A program made the position numbers and the translations under genes. Source: Bordetella genomosp. 13 (GTDB lineage Bacteria > Pseudomonadota > Gammaproteobacteria > Burkholderiales > Burkholderiaceae_B). From it: DNA of 64,000 bases. Location of the stretch: assembly GCF_007679965.1 (NCBI RefSeq), contig NZ_VEHL01000001.1, forward strand, positions 558,001-622,000, read 5' to 3'. Below the pieces are notes generated by a model. That model was not told where the DNA came from, did no database searches, and saw nothing but the letters and a program-made list of their open reading frames with translations. Positions 15,643 through 23,977 of this stretch are shown piece after piece. Numbering within the stretch: position 1 is the stretch's first letter; each line of letters opens with the position of its first letter.

Positions 15643-17580
15643 TTGAAGCGGATCATCCTGGCGGGCGCCCTGGCGCTGGCGTTGATGGGAACGGCCCAGG
15701 CCGCGCCCAACTGGCCCAACGCCCCCTACAGCTATTACGCCAAGAACGAGAGCCTGCAGAGCGTGCTGCGCCAGTTCGCCAGCGGCTTCAGCCTGTCGCT
15801 GCAGATGGGCCCCGAGGTCGCGGGCATGGTGAACGGCAATTTCAACGCGGGCACGCCCACCGAGTTCATGGACCGGCTGGGCGGCGTGTACGGCTTCAAC
15901 TGGTTCGTGTATTCGGGCACGCTGTTCGTCAGCCGCACCAGTGACATGAGCACGCGCGCCGTCAGCGCCATGGGCAGCTCCATCAGCGCGCTGCGCGATG
16001 CGCTGCTGCAGCTGGGGGTGCTGGATCCACGCTTCGGCTGGGGCGAGCTGCCGGACCAGGGCATTGCGCTGGTATCCGGTCCGCCGGCCTACGTCAGCCT
16101 GATCGAGCGTACCGTGGCGGCCCTGCCGCTGGGCGCGGGCGGCCAGCAGGTGGCGGTGTTCCGCCTGAAGCACGCCACCGTCAACGACCGCACGGTCAGC
16201 TACCGCGACCAGGCGGTGATCACGCCCGGCATGGCCACCGTGCTGCGCAACCTGATCCTCGGCAATGGAGGCGGCAACAACAACGAGACGCTGTCTGCCA
16301 TCGCCGCGCCCCTGCGCGACAACCCGCCGGCCTTTCCCGGCGTGGCCGCGCAGGAAGGCCCGGGCGGCGCCATCGTGGGAGGTCCCGCCGCCGCGGCGGC
16401 CGGCACGGGTGCCTCGGCGGGCGAGGCGCAGCGTGGCCGCCGCGGCGCGGGCCTGCGCCTGCGCGAGCCCACCGTGCAGGCCGATCCGCGCCTGAACGCG
16501 ATCATCGTGCAGGACATTCCCGACCGCATTCCCATCTACAAGCAGCTGATCGACCAGCTGGACGTGGCCAGCACGCTGATCGAGATCGAGGCGATGATCG
16601 TCGACGTCAACTCCGACCTGGTCAACGAACTGGGCGTGCAGTGGGGCGCGCGCGCAGGCAGCACCTCGGCCGGCTACGGCAACCTGGGCCTGTCCACCAG
16701 CGGCGGCCTGCCGCTGGATGCCAGCGCGCCGCTGTCCCCAGGCACCATCGGCATCAGCATCGGCAACTCGCTGGCGGCGCGCGTGCGCGCGCTGCAGACG
16801 CGCGGCCAGGCCAACGTCCTGTCGCAGCCCTCGATCCTGACGGCCGACAACATGGGTTCGCTGATCGACATCTCCGACACGTTCTACATCCAGACCACGG
16901 GCGAGCGCGTGGCCACCGTCACGCCCATCACCGTGGGCACGTCGCTGCGCGTGACGCCGCGCTACATCGAAGGCAAGTCGCGCCGCGAGGTGGAGCTGAC
17001 CGTCGACATCGAGGACGGCCGCATCCAGGACGAGCGTCCGGTGGGCGACCTGCCGACGGTACGCCGCAGCACCATCAGCACGCTGGCGGTGGTCGGCGAC
17101 GATCAGACCCTGCTGGTGGGCGGCTACAACGCCACGCAGGACACCGAGCAGGTCGACAAGGTGCCCTTCCTGGGCGACATCCCGGGACTGGGCGCGCTGT
17201 TCTCCAGCCGCAGCAAGACCGTGCAGCGCCGCGAGCGCCTGTTCCTGCTGCGTCCGCGCGTGGTGGCCATCAACGGCGAGATCGTGTCCGCGCCGCGCGG
17301 CCAGTCGCGCGCCGGCCGCGCCGTGGATGCCACGTGGGCCAAGGCGGGCGAGAAGCTGACCGCGGGCCAGTACCTGGACCTGATGCAGGGGCAGCAGACG
17401 CGCGTGCAGTTCGAGGCCGTGCGGGTCGGGTCGCCGCAGGGGCCGGTGCGCCCATCGGGCAGCTACATCGAGTCTGTGCCGCTGGGGCCGGGCCAGGCGC
17501 AGCCCGCGATGCAGCCCGGCGGTTCGGTGTTGCGCGTGGAAACGCTGGACGTGCCCGGCACGGGCCGCGGCGAACCGTGA
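15643..17580 (+). CDS. bscC: T3SS outer membrane secretin BscC
   Basis: The product has 645 residues. TTG 15643 is chosen as start: GGAG (15631-15634) lies 8 bases before it and it gives a clean signal peptide, MKRIILAGALALALMGTAQA. In-frame ATGs at 15601 and 15622 would add a charged peptide before the signal. N0/N1/N3 domains cover about 25-300. The secretin domain at about 310-560 includes VIVQDIPDRIPIYKQLIDQLD, QPSILTADN and VPFLGDIPGLGALFSS. A short C-terminal tail follows. It forms the outer-membrane channel and ends the apparatus operon, convergent with btrS. Confidence 0.93.
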   Translation: MKRIILAGALALALMGTAQAAPNWPNAPYSYYAKNESLQSVLRQFASGFSLSLQMGPEVAGMVNGNFNAGTPTEFMDRLGGVYGFNWFVYSGTLFVSRTSDMSTRAVSAMGSSISALRDALLQLGVLDPRFGWGELPDQGIALVSGPPAYVSLIERTVAALPLGAGGQQVAVFRLKHATVNDRTVSYRDQAVITPGMATVLRNLILGNGGGNNNETLSAIAAPLRDNPPAFPGVAAQEGPGGAIVGGPAAAAAGTGASAGEAQRGRRGAGLRLREPTVQADPRLNAIIVQDIPDRIPIYKQLIDQLDVASTLIEIEAMIVDVNSDLVNELGVQWGARAGSTSAGYGNLGLSTSGGLPLDASAPLSPGTIGISIGNSLAARVRALQTRGQANVLSQPSILTADNMGSLIDISDTFYIQTTGERVATVTPITVGTSLRVTPRYIEGKSRREVELTVDIEDGRIQDERPVGDLPTVRRSTISTLAVVGDDQTLLVGGYNATQDTEQVDKVPFLGDIPGLGALFSSRSKTVQRRERLFLLRPRVVAINGEIVSAPRGQSRAGRAVDATWAKAGEKLTAGQYLDLMQGQQTRVQFEAVRVGSPQGPVRPSGSYIESVPLGPGQAQPAMQPGGSVLRVETLDVPGTGRGEP

Positions 17581-17597
17581 TGGAAACGGCGGGCCGC

Positions 17598-18200
17598 TCA
17601 GTCGTTGAGCGGCAGGCCTTTCTGCAGAAGCTTGTCGCGCAGGGCGCTGCGCGCGCGCGACAGGCGGCTGCGCACGGTGCCGATGGGCACGGTGAGCAGC
17701 GCGGCCGCCTCTTCATAGGACATGTTGTCCAGGCCGATCATCAGCAGGATGTCCCGCATGCTGTCGGGCAGCTCGTCCAGCGCTTCCTGCATCAGCCGGA
17801 CAGTCTGCGCCTGCTCCAGCGCCTGTTCCGGCGTGGAATCGGACGTCGCGTGCGTGGCAAGGTTGTCCTCGCCGACGAAGTCGTAGCGGCGCTCGGGCGC
17901 GCGCGACAGGTAGTTGCGCACCAGATTCAGCGCGATGCCGTACAGCCACGTGGACAGCTGCGATTCGCCGCGAAAGCTCTGGTACGAGCGGGCGGCCTCG
18001 ACGAAGGCCTGCTGCGCCAGGTCTTCGGCCTCGCTGGTGTTGCCGATGTGCTTGATGATGAAGCGCTGCAGCCGTCCGCTGTGTTCGCGGATCAGGTCGC
18101 GCAGCAGGCGATCGTCTTGCGAGCTCCAGGACGGACCGCCGCAGTCGGGCTGCGGTGTGGCTTCTTGCGAAGCGTCGGCGAGGTCCAGGGAGTCGGGCAT
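17598..18200 (-). CDS. btrS: ECF-type sigma factor BtrS
   Basis: The product has 200 residues with sigma region 2 (about 40-105, AEDLAQQAFVEAARSYQSFRGESQLSTWLYGIALNLVRNYL) and region 4 (about 135-190, LPDSMRDILLMIGLDNMSYEEAAALLTVPIGTVRSRLSRARSAL). In Bordetella BtrS directs transcription of the T3SS genes and is controlled by BvgAS and by the Btr partner switch. The start MPDSLDLADAS is chosen by family length; the frame extends further upstream. A hairpin GCCGCTCA-GTCGT-TGAGCGGC (17593-17613) covers the stop codon and could separate it from convergent bscC. Confidence 0.88.
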   Translation of the reverse strand: MPDSLDLADASQEATPQPDCGGPSWSSQDDRLLRDLIREHSGRLQRFIIKHIGNTSEAEDLAQQAFVEAARSYQSFRGESQLSTWLYGIALNLVRNYLSRAPERRYDFVGEDNLATHATSDSTPEQALEQAQTVRLMQEALDELPDSMRDILLMIGLDNMSYEEAAALLTVPIGTVRSRLSRARSALRDKLLQKGLPLND

Positions 18201-18245
18201 TGTGAGCAAACCGTAAGGATTAGGCGCAAAGCGGCTACAAAGTAC

Positions 18246-18264
18246 TACATGAATTGTGTAATTC
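18246..18264. promoter_or_regulatory. AT-rich putative regulatory site upstream of btrS
   Basis: The site has TACATGAATTG (18246-18256), which matches TACATCAATTG at 23918 and TACATGAAATG at 29031. It overlaps a perfect inverted repeat GAATT-GTGT-AATTC (18251-18264). It lies about 46 bases upstream of the btrS start codon, where the -35 to -60 region of a promoter would be. The region 18201-18350 holds no gene. Confidence 0.4.
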
Positions 18265-18350
18265 GCAATGATTACGACCACCGTAGACGTAAGCGCCCAA
18301 CAGCGTGTGACCTGTCATATTTGGGGGCGGAGCGCCCCGGAATCGCGGAC

Positions 18351-18932
18351 TCAGCGGGGCGCGGCGACCAGCAACTGGGCCAGCCAGGTGCGGGCGGTGT
18401 CCAGCGAGACGGGGCTGTGGCCCGACGCGGCGGCCTGGTCGAAGCGCTGCTGCATCGCGGCGTCCAGGGTGTGGCGCTGCTGGACGTCCAGGGAGGCGGG
18501 ATTGATGCCGGCCTGGGAGCAGGCCGACATGAACACGGAGGAGCCGGTGCTGGCGGAACACGCCAGGCGGGTGGCGAAGTCGACGCCGTCGAGCGCCTGG
18601 CGCGAGGTCTGCGCCATGTCGACCGCCAGTTCGATGGTGCGCGCCGCCAGGGGCCTGCCGGGGCTGGCCGCCAGGCCGAGCTCGCGCGAGACCGCGCTGG
18701 CGATGCCGTTGCCGTACGTGTTGGCCAGCGCCTGGGAAAACATCGAGACCGTGTCCGTGTCCGGCGCCACCCAGGCCACGCTGCGGCCGCCTGGCGTGGC
18801 GCCCGTGCCCAGCACCTGCAATTGCGCGCCCGCTACGGAGATGTAGACGTCGCCGCCCCCCTGTGCCGCCTGCGTGAAGGCGTCGATCTGGGGGAAACCG
18901 GGTACGGGACGGGAAACGGAATCGATTGTCAT
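18351..18932 (-). CDS. BtrA/BspR-like T3SS anti-sigma regulator (probable)
   Basis: The product has 193 residues, starts MTIDSVSRPVPGFPQIDAF, and has no membrane helix or recognisable catalytic motif. In Bordetella, BtrA (BspR) is a protein of about 190 residues, encoded near btrS, that binds BtrS, represses it, and is itself secreted by the T3SS so that secretion relieves repression. Size, soluble N-terminus rich in Ser/Pro, and position directly before btrS on the same strand fit. The assignment is by context; no sequence comparison was possible. Another T3SS-secreted regulator is the alternative. Confidence 0.55.
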   Translation of the reverse strand: MTIDSVSRPVPGFPQIDAFTQAAQGGGDVYISVAGAQLQVLGTGATPGGRSVAWVAPDTDTVSMFSQALANTYGNGIASAVSRELGLAASPGRPLAARTIELAVDMAQTSRQALDGVDFATRLACSASTGSSVFMSACSQAGINPASLDVQQRHTLDAAMQQRFDQAAASGHSPVSLDTARTWLAQLLVAAPR

Positions 18933-19102
18933 GCGGCAGTTGTGTCCTGCGGCCTTGATGGAAATCCGCGTCGGGTAGGACGCTTGTCCGGGTACGTAAC
19001 AACGGAACCGGATTGGTTCCAGGATTTCGTCAGCCGCGGAAAATCGTTTGGCATATTAGATCATCCGGCCGGAAGCGCGTCTCGGCCAAGGAGCAAGCAA
19101 TC

Positions 19103-20584
19103 GTGAGCGCAAGCGAGGCGGGCCGCAAGCTGGGCCTGGAAATGGAGATGGCCGTGGCCGCGCGCGGCAGCGGCCGCAGCCATGCCGTCGGCGGCTACTT
19201 CGAGGCGCTGGCTGTCCTCAAGCGATCGCGTGGCGAGGACGCCTCGGTCTATGCGCTGGGAAGCCGCGCGGGCGGCGTGGCGGGCCCGGATGGCGACAGC
19301 GGCGTCGACAACGGCTACAACCTGCTGGAGACGGCATTCTCGCCCGTGCAAGGCGGCGAGGGCGGCCTGGACCGCCTGGCCGCCAAGGTGGCGCGCGAAC
19401 TGTGCGACGCGCGCCAGGCGCTGGCGCGGGAAGGCGCCATGCTGCTGAACGTGTCGGAGCACCCCGACTGTGCGCTGGACCCAGGCTGGTACGCGGCGGT
19501 GCGCGCCGACCGCCCGATCTACCGTGAGCTGGTCGGTTATCGCGGCTGGCTGCATCGGGTCGGCATCGACGCCAAGGCGCAGAACGGCCCGTGCACCTCG
19601 GTCGGCATCGACCAGGCCGCGCGGGCGCTGAACGCGGTGCTGGCGCTGGCCCCCGCCTGCATCGCGCTCTTCGCCAACAGCCCGCTGCAGGCGGGCCGCG
19701 TCACCGGCCTGAAAGAGAACCGGCTGATGCTGTGGGACCGCATGTTCCGCCATGCGCGCTTCGCCGGCGACCACGCGCTGCAGCAGTTGCCCGAGCGGCC
19801 TTTCGACGATCTGGGCGACTACTTTCGGTGGATGTTCGGCGCCGGCACGGCCAGCCGGGCGCTGTCGATGGTGCCCAGCCAGGGCTACAAGTCGGCCGCG
19901 TCGGTGTACCTGGCGGGCGATCCGCCGTTGCGGCGCTTCCTAGAGTCGGCGCAGTGGCCCGGCCGGCGCGCGGACACGGGCGAACTCGTGATGCTGCGTC
20001 CGCACAGCGGTTATTTCGAATACTCGCAGTTCGCGCATTTCCTGGACGCGCGCTGGCGCTACCGCCTGGCCAGTCCGGCGCCGCTGGACGAACTGCTGGC
20101 CGCGTGGCGGCGGCCCGGCGGCATCGAGGAACTGCACGGCCGGCACGCAGCGGATGGCTACATCGAAGGCCGCGCCTGCGGCGCCGTGTTCGCCGATGCG
20201 CAGTTGCGCGACGAGGCCGGCGCCGCGCTGGCCGCCACCGCGCCGCTGTCGCCGTCCGCGCTGCAACTGGGCCTGATGCGCAACCTGGATGCCGCCGAAC
20301 GGCTGTGGCGCGACTGGGGCTGGCTGCGCCTGCGCGGCATGCGCGCGGCGGCGATGCGCGATGCGCTGGACGACGATGCCGTGCACGCCCTGGCGCGCGA
20401 CGTGCTGGACGTGGCGCGCCAGGGCCTGCCCGAGGGCGAGCGCCGCTGGCTGGGCTACGCCGACTACGTGCTGCAGACGCGCCGCACCGGGGCGGACCGC
20501 TTGCTGGAATTGTGGAATGCCGCGCCGGGCGGGCGAGCCGAGAAGCTGGCCTGCGTGAGCGCGCGGCGCGAAGTGCTGGATTGA
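19103..20584 (+). CDS. Glutamate-cysteine ligase-like (GCS2 family) enzyme
   Basis: The product has 493 residues. GTG 19103 is chosen as start because AAGGAG (19088-19093) lies 9 bases upstream; the frame extends further but without a good site. The GCS2 fold is suggested by the N-terminal LGLEMEMAVAARGSG strand, by AKAQNGPCTSVGIDQAARALNAVLAL and by LFANSPLQAGRVTGLKENR in the order seen in carboxylate-amine ligases. The family joins an amino group to a glutamate-type carboxyl using ATP, as in gamma-glutamylcysteine or ergothioneine synthesis. The substrate here is unknown. It sits alone between T3SS regulatory genes, divergent from btrA and convergent with the next gene. Confidence 0.7.
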   Translation: MSASEAGRKLGLEMEMAVAARGSGRSHAVGGYFEALAVLKRSRGEDASVYALGSRAGGVAGPDGDSGVDNGYNLLETAFSPVQGGEGGLDRLAAKVARELCDARQALAREGAMLLNVSEHPDCALDPGWYAAVRADRPIYRELVGYRGWLHRVGIDAKAQNGPCTSVGIDQAARALNAVLALAPACIALFANSPLQAGRVTGLKENRLMLWDRMFRHARFAGDHALQQLPERPFDDLGDYFRWMFGAGTASRALSMVPSQGYKSAASVYLAGDPPLRRFLESAQWPGRRADTGELVMLRPHSGYFEYSQFAHFLDARWRYRLASPAPLDELLAAWRRPGGIEELHGRHAADGYIEGRACGAVFADAQLRDEAGAALAATAPLSPSALQLGLMRNLDAAERLWRDWGWLRLRGMRAAAMRDALDDDAVHALARDVLDVARQGLPEGERRWLGYADYVLQTRRTGADRLLELWNAAPGGRAEKLACVSARREVLD

Positions 20585-20645
20585 CGGCAGGGTGGGGCGG
20601 GCGTGATGCCCGCTTCGGCACTGATGGCCGGCGCCGTGCGCCGCG

Positions 20646-21836
20646 TCACTGCGCCGGCTTCTTGCCTTCGTACACTTCGTCGGCCGCCAGCAGGATGTCA
20701 ACGGGCGGATCGAAGCCGATGCCGCGCGCGGTGTCCAGGTTCAGCGCGATCTTGGCCGGGTCGATCCAGATCTGGCTGAGCTGGCGCGGCTTTGCGCCGT
20801 TGAAGATGCGGGCGATGGTCTCGGCATGGAACAGGCCCACGTACGAGTAGTCAGCCTGCGCCAGGCTCATCAGCAGTCCGTCGCGAACCTGTTCGGAACC
20901 CAGCATGGCGAAGCTGGGCACCTGCGCCGTGCGCAGCACCTCGGCCACCTGGCCCACCGATTCGGGCGTGATGCCGCGGTGCACCGTGACGTACATCGCA
21001 TCCACCTGGTTGCTGAGCTTGCGGTAGCAATCGACCGCGTTGCGCGTGGCGTCTTCCACCGGGATGCCGTTGGAGGCCGCGTCGCACGACTTCACCTGGA
21101 AGCCCAGTTCCTTCGCCACCTGCTCGACCGCCGGCACGGCCGCGTAGGTGCGGCCCTCGGGGCTGTCCTCGTAGACCAGGCCCAGCGTCTTGAACGGCAC
21201 GATCTCGTGGAACAGGCGCACCTGGCGCTGGTAGCGCTCGGGCTGCACGCGGGCATGCAGGTTGTCCAGGCCGCTGTCTTCCACGCTCTTGACGATGCGC
21301 GCGCCGACCGCGTCGCTGGTCGAGGCCACCACCGTGGCCACGGGGGCGCCCAGCATGGCCATGTCCTGCCCGGCCAGCGTGCCCATCGCGATGATCAGGT
21401 CGACGTCGTGCCGCTTGGACAGCCGGTCGGTGATGGCCTGGCGTACCGCGGGACGGCGCTGTGCGTCGAAGTTGCCGGGTTGCCACCAGGCGTCCTCGAC
21501 GAACTGCAGCGTGTCGCTCTTGGCGTTCTGCGCCAGGAAGCTCCACATCTGGCGGCCGTTCAGGCCGTTGGGGATGGCGGGCACGCTGACCCAGCCCAGC
21601 TGCTGCAGGCCGGCCACGATGACGCGCAGCGTGCGGGGGTACTCGCTGTAGTCGCCGCTTTCGAGATAGCCCAGGCGCCACTTGCCGCCGCCCGGCTTGG
21701 CCGCCGGCGTGGTGGGAAACACGGCCGTGGAATCGGCCGTCGGGGCTGTGGCGGCCGCGGGCGGGTCTTGCTGGGCCCGCGCGGCCGGGGCCAGCAGGGC
21801 GAACGACAGAAGCAGGGTAGGAAGCAGTTTGGTCAT
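20646..21836 (-). CDS. Periplasmic ABC-type substrate-binding protein
   Basis: The product has 396 residues with signal peptide MTKLLPTLLLSFALLAPAARA (cut near ARAQQ) and a Pro/Ala/Thr linker. The ligand-binding fold runs from about residue 55, resembling the ABC_sub_bind group (TrpX-like; DVDLIIAMGTLAGQDMAML, TLGLVYEDSPEG). No permease or ATPase gene is adjacent. Its ATG overlaps the stop of btrU by 4 bases, so it is translated with the phosphatase. Presenting a ligand to the periplasmic sensor domain of BtrU is a plausible role, inferred from context only. Confidence 0.75.
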   Translation of the reverse strand: MTKLLPTLLLSFALLAPAARAQQDPPAAATAPTADSTAVFPTTPAAKPGGGKWRLGYLESGDYSEYPRTLRVIVAGLQQLGWVSVPAIPNGLNGRQMWSFLAQNAKSDTLQFVEDAWWQPGNFDAQRRPAVRQAITDRLSKRHDVDLIIAMGTLAGQDMAMLGAPVATVVASTSDAVGARIVKSVEDSGLDNLHARVQPERYQRQVRLFHEIVPFKTLGLVYEDSPEGRTYAAVPAVEQVAKELGFQVKSCDAASNGIPVEDATRNAVDCYRKLSNQVDAMYVTVHRGITPESVGQVAEVLRTAQVPSFAMLGSEQVRDGLLMSLAQADYSYVGLFHAETIARIFNGAKPRQLSQIWIDPAKIALNLDTARGIGFDPPVDILLAADEVYEGKKPAQ

Positions 21837-23836
21837 GCGCGTCGCACCACGATCAGCGTGATGTCATCGGATTGTTCGGCGCCCGCCGCGAATGCCTGCA
21901 CGTCTTCGAGCAGGCGCTGGCCGATGGCGGTGGCGCTGGAGGGGGGCGCCGCCAGCACGCTGAGCATGCGGGGGTCGCCGTATTGGTCGTTGCTGCGGTT
22001 GATGGCCTCGGTGACGCCGTCGGTGTAGCCGACCAGCACCTCGCCGGACGCGAGATGCGCGTGCAGGGGCTGGTAGACCAGGTCTTCCTGCACGCCGCAC
22101 GCCGGGCCGCTGCGGCCCTCCAGCGTGCGCAGGGTGCCGTCGGCCGCGATCACGATGGGCTTGAGGTGGCCGGCGTTGGCCCATGCCAGTTCGCCGGTGA
22201 CCAGGTCGAGCACGCCCAGCAGCAGCGTGACGAACATCATGTTCGGGTTGTTCTCGGACAGCCGGTTGTTGATCTTCTGCATGATCTGCGCCGGATCGGT
22301 CTCGTCCTCGGCCGTGGCGCGGATCAGCGTGCGCGTGACGGCCATGAACAGCGCCGCCGGCACGCCCTTGTCGGACACGTCGCCGATGGCCAGGCACAGC
22401 CTGCCGTCGGGCATCATGAAGTAGTCGTACAGGTCGCCGCCCACCTGCTTGGCGGGCAGCATGGTGGCGTGCAGGTCGACGTGGGCGCGCACGTCGGACC
22501 CCAGCGGCACGGGCAGCAGACCCAGCTGGATGGCGCGTGCGATGTTCAGTTCGCTTTCGAAACGCTCGCGCGTCGAGGTCTCGTGCATCAGGCGCTGCAC
22601 GTTCTCGGTCAGCTTGCGCTGCATGAACAGGAACGATGCGGCCAGGCGGCCGACCTCGTCGCGATGGTGCTGCGGCAGCGCCGCGATGTGCTCGGGCACC
22701 GGCGTGGCCACGGTGAGATCCTGCTCGGGCAGCTGGCGCGCGTACTGCGTGAGCGTGTCCAGCGGCCGCGCCATGCGGGTGGCGATGAGCCATGCGGCCA
22801 CCAGCGCCAGCAGCAGCGTGATGGCGAAGATGACCGCCAGGCGGTTCATCAACTGCGTGGCGGGCGCGGTCAGGTCGCTTTCGGGCACCGCCGCCACCAC
22901 CGTCCAGCCCAGCGGCTTGTTGTGCACCGCCTTGATCTGCCAGGGCGCCTTGCCGTTGATGACGCGCAGGGTCTGCGGCGCAGACGGGTTTGATCGCGCC
23001 AGCAGCTCGCGCAGCGGCCGGCGTGACGTGTCGCCCACCGCGTCCAGCAGGCCGGCCTGGTGGGCGGGCGGCGGCACGACCATGCGGCCCTGGTCGTCCA
23101 CGATGAACACGAAGCCGGAGTGCGCCAGCGTCAGTTGCGACAGCGTGCTGCGCATCGCCGTCTCCATCTGCGCGCGGCGGCCCTGCACCTGCTCGATGAT
23201 GTCCTGTGCGCTGTCGGTGACGGCGAACACCCAGTCCCATTGCCGGAAATAACCGAAATAGGCGTAGCGGGTCTCGGGCTCGCCGGTGGCGCCGGGCAAC
23301 GGCCAGCGGTAGATGGCGAAACCGTAGCCCGTGCGGCGGCTTTCCTCGTACAGGGCCTTGGCCAGTTCGCGGCCCTTGATGTCGCGCGCGGGCGACAGGT
23401 CGAGGTCGGTCATGGCCACGTTGCCGGCCGCCAGCACCGAGAGACTGGCGTCGTACACGAAGGCGTAGCGCCGGTCGTCCAGCTTCAGCCGGTTGATCCA
23501 GGCGCGCGCCATGCCCTTGGCCGCGCCAGGCGTCATCACGCCCCGGTCGGCCATGTCGGCGTAGCCCGCCAGCACCGTGGAGATGGTGTTGCCCACCTGC
23601 ACCAGTTGCCGGCGGCCCGTGCGCACCGTGCTGATCTTGTCGTCCAGCAGCGCGCTCCAGCGCGCGTCGGTGTCGCGCAACACCAGGTTCAGGACGTTGT
23701 CCACGGCATGCTGTTCGCCGGCCGCGACGGTATTGGTGACGTCGCGCTGGGTGACCAGCATGACGAAGGTCGCCAGCACCAGCAGGATCGCAACGACGAG
23801 CAGGAAGATCTTGCCGCGTAGGGAGCGCGTGAACAT
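21833..23836 (-). CDS. btrU: BtrU, membrane sensor PP2C-type phosphatase
   Basis: The product has 667 residues. A membrane helix (about 8-28) is followed by a double-Cache-like periplasmic region (about 35-330; RYAFVYDASLSVLAAGN and SGFVFIVDDQGRMVVP mark the two lobes), a second helix (about 335-355), HAMP (about 355-415), and a SpoIIE/PP2C domain (about 440-665). The phosphatase motifs are KQVGGDLYDYF, IGDVSDKGVPAALFMA, VGYTDGVTEA and EQSDDITLIVV. In Bordetella BtrU dephosphorylates BtrV, freeing it to capture the kinase BtrW and allowing secretion. The gene is divergent from the MFS fusion. Confidence 0.9.
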   Translation of the reverse strand: MFTRSLRGKIFLLVVAILLVLATFVMLVTQRDVTNTVAAGEQHAVDNVLNLVLRDTDARWSALLDDKISTVRTGRRQLVQVGNTISTVLAGYADMADRGVMTPGAAKGMARAWINRLKLDDRRYAFVYDASLSVLAAGNVAMTDLDLSPARDIKGRELAKALYEESRRTGYGFAIYRWPLPGATGEPETRYAYFGYFRQWDWVFAVTDSAQDIIEQVQGRRAQMETAMRSTLSQLTLAHSGFVFIVDDQGRMVVPPPAHQAGLLDAVGDTSRRPLRELLARSNPSAPQTLRVINGKAPWQIKAVHNKPLGWTVVAAVPESDLTAPATQLMNRLAVIFAITLLLALVAAWLIATRMARPLDTLTQYARQLPEQDLTVATPVPEHIAALPQHHRDEVGRLAASFLFMQRKLTENVQRLMHETSTRERFESELNIARAIQLGLLPVPLGSDVRAHVDLHATMLPAKQVGGDLYDYFMMPDGRLCLAIGDVSDKGVPAALFMAVTRTLIRATAEDETDPAQIMQKINNRLSENNPNMMFVTLLLGVLDLVTGELAWANAGHLKPIVIAADGTLRTLEGRSGPACGVQEDLVYQPLHAHLASGEVLVGYTDGVTEAINRSNDQYGDPRMLSVLAAPPSSATAIGQRLLEDVQAFAAGAEQSDDITLIVVRRA

Positions 23837-23916
23837 GGAAATGGGGGAGCGTGTTGCGCGGTTGTCGCGGGATTGCCGCAGGCGCGCTGCGGAATCATTC
23901 GCAAAATGGAAGCAAA

Positions 23917-23931
23917 TTACATCAATTGTAA
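23917..23931. promoter_or_regulatory. Inverted repeat TTACA-N5-TGTAA between btrU and the MFS gene
   Basis: TTACATCAATTGTAA is a perfect 5-5-5 inverted repeat in the 141-base divergent promoter region. It contains TACATCAATTG, the core shared with 18246 and 29031. The surroundings are much richer in A/T than the genes. It is a candidate operator controlling both divergent genes. Confidence 0.45.
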
Positions 23932-23977
23932 AATCTCGGCTACGCTCCGTGTGAATTCTTGCGGTCTAGATCCGAAC

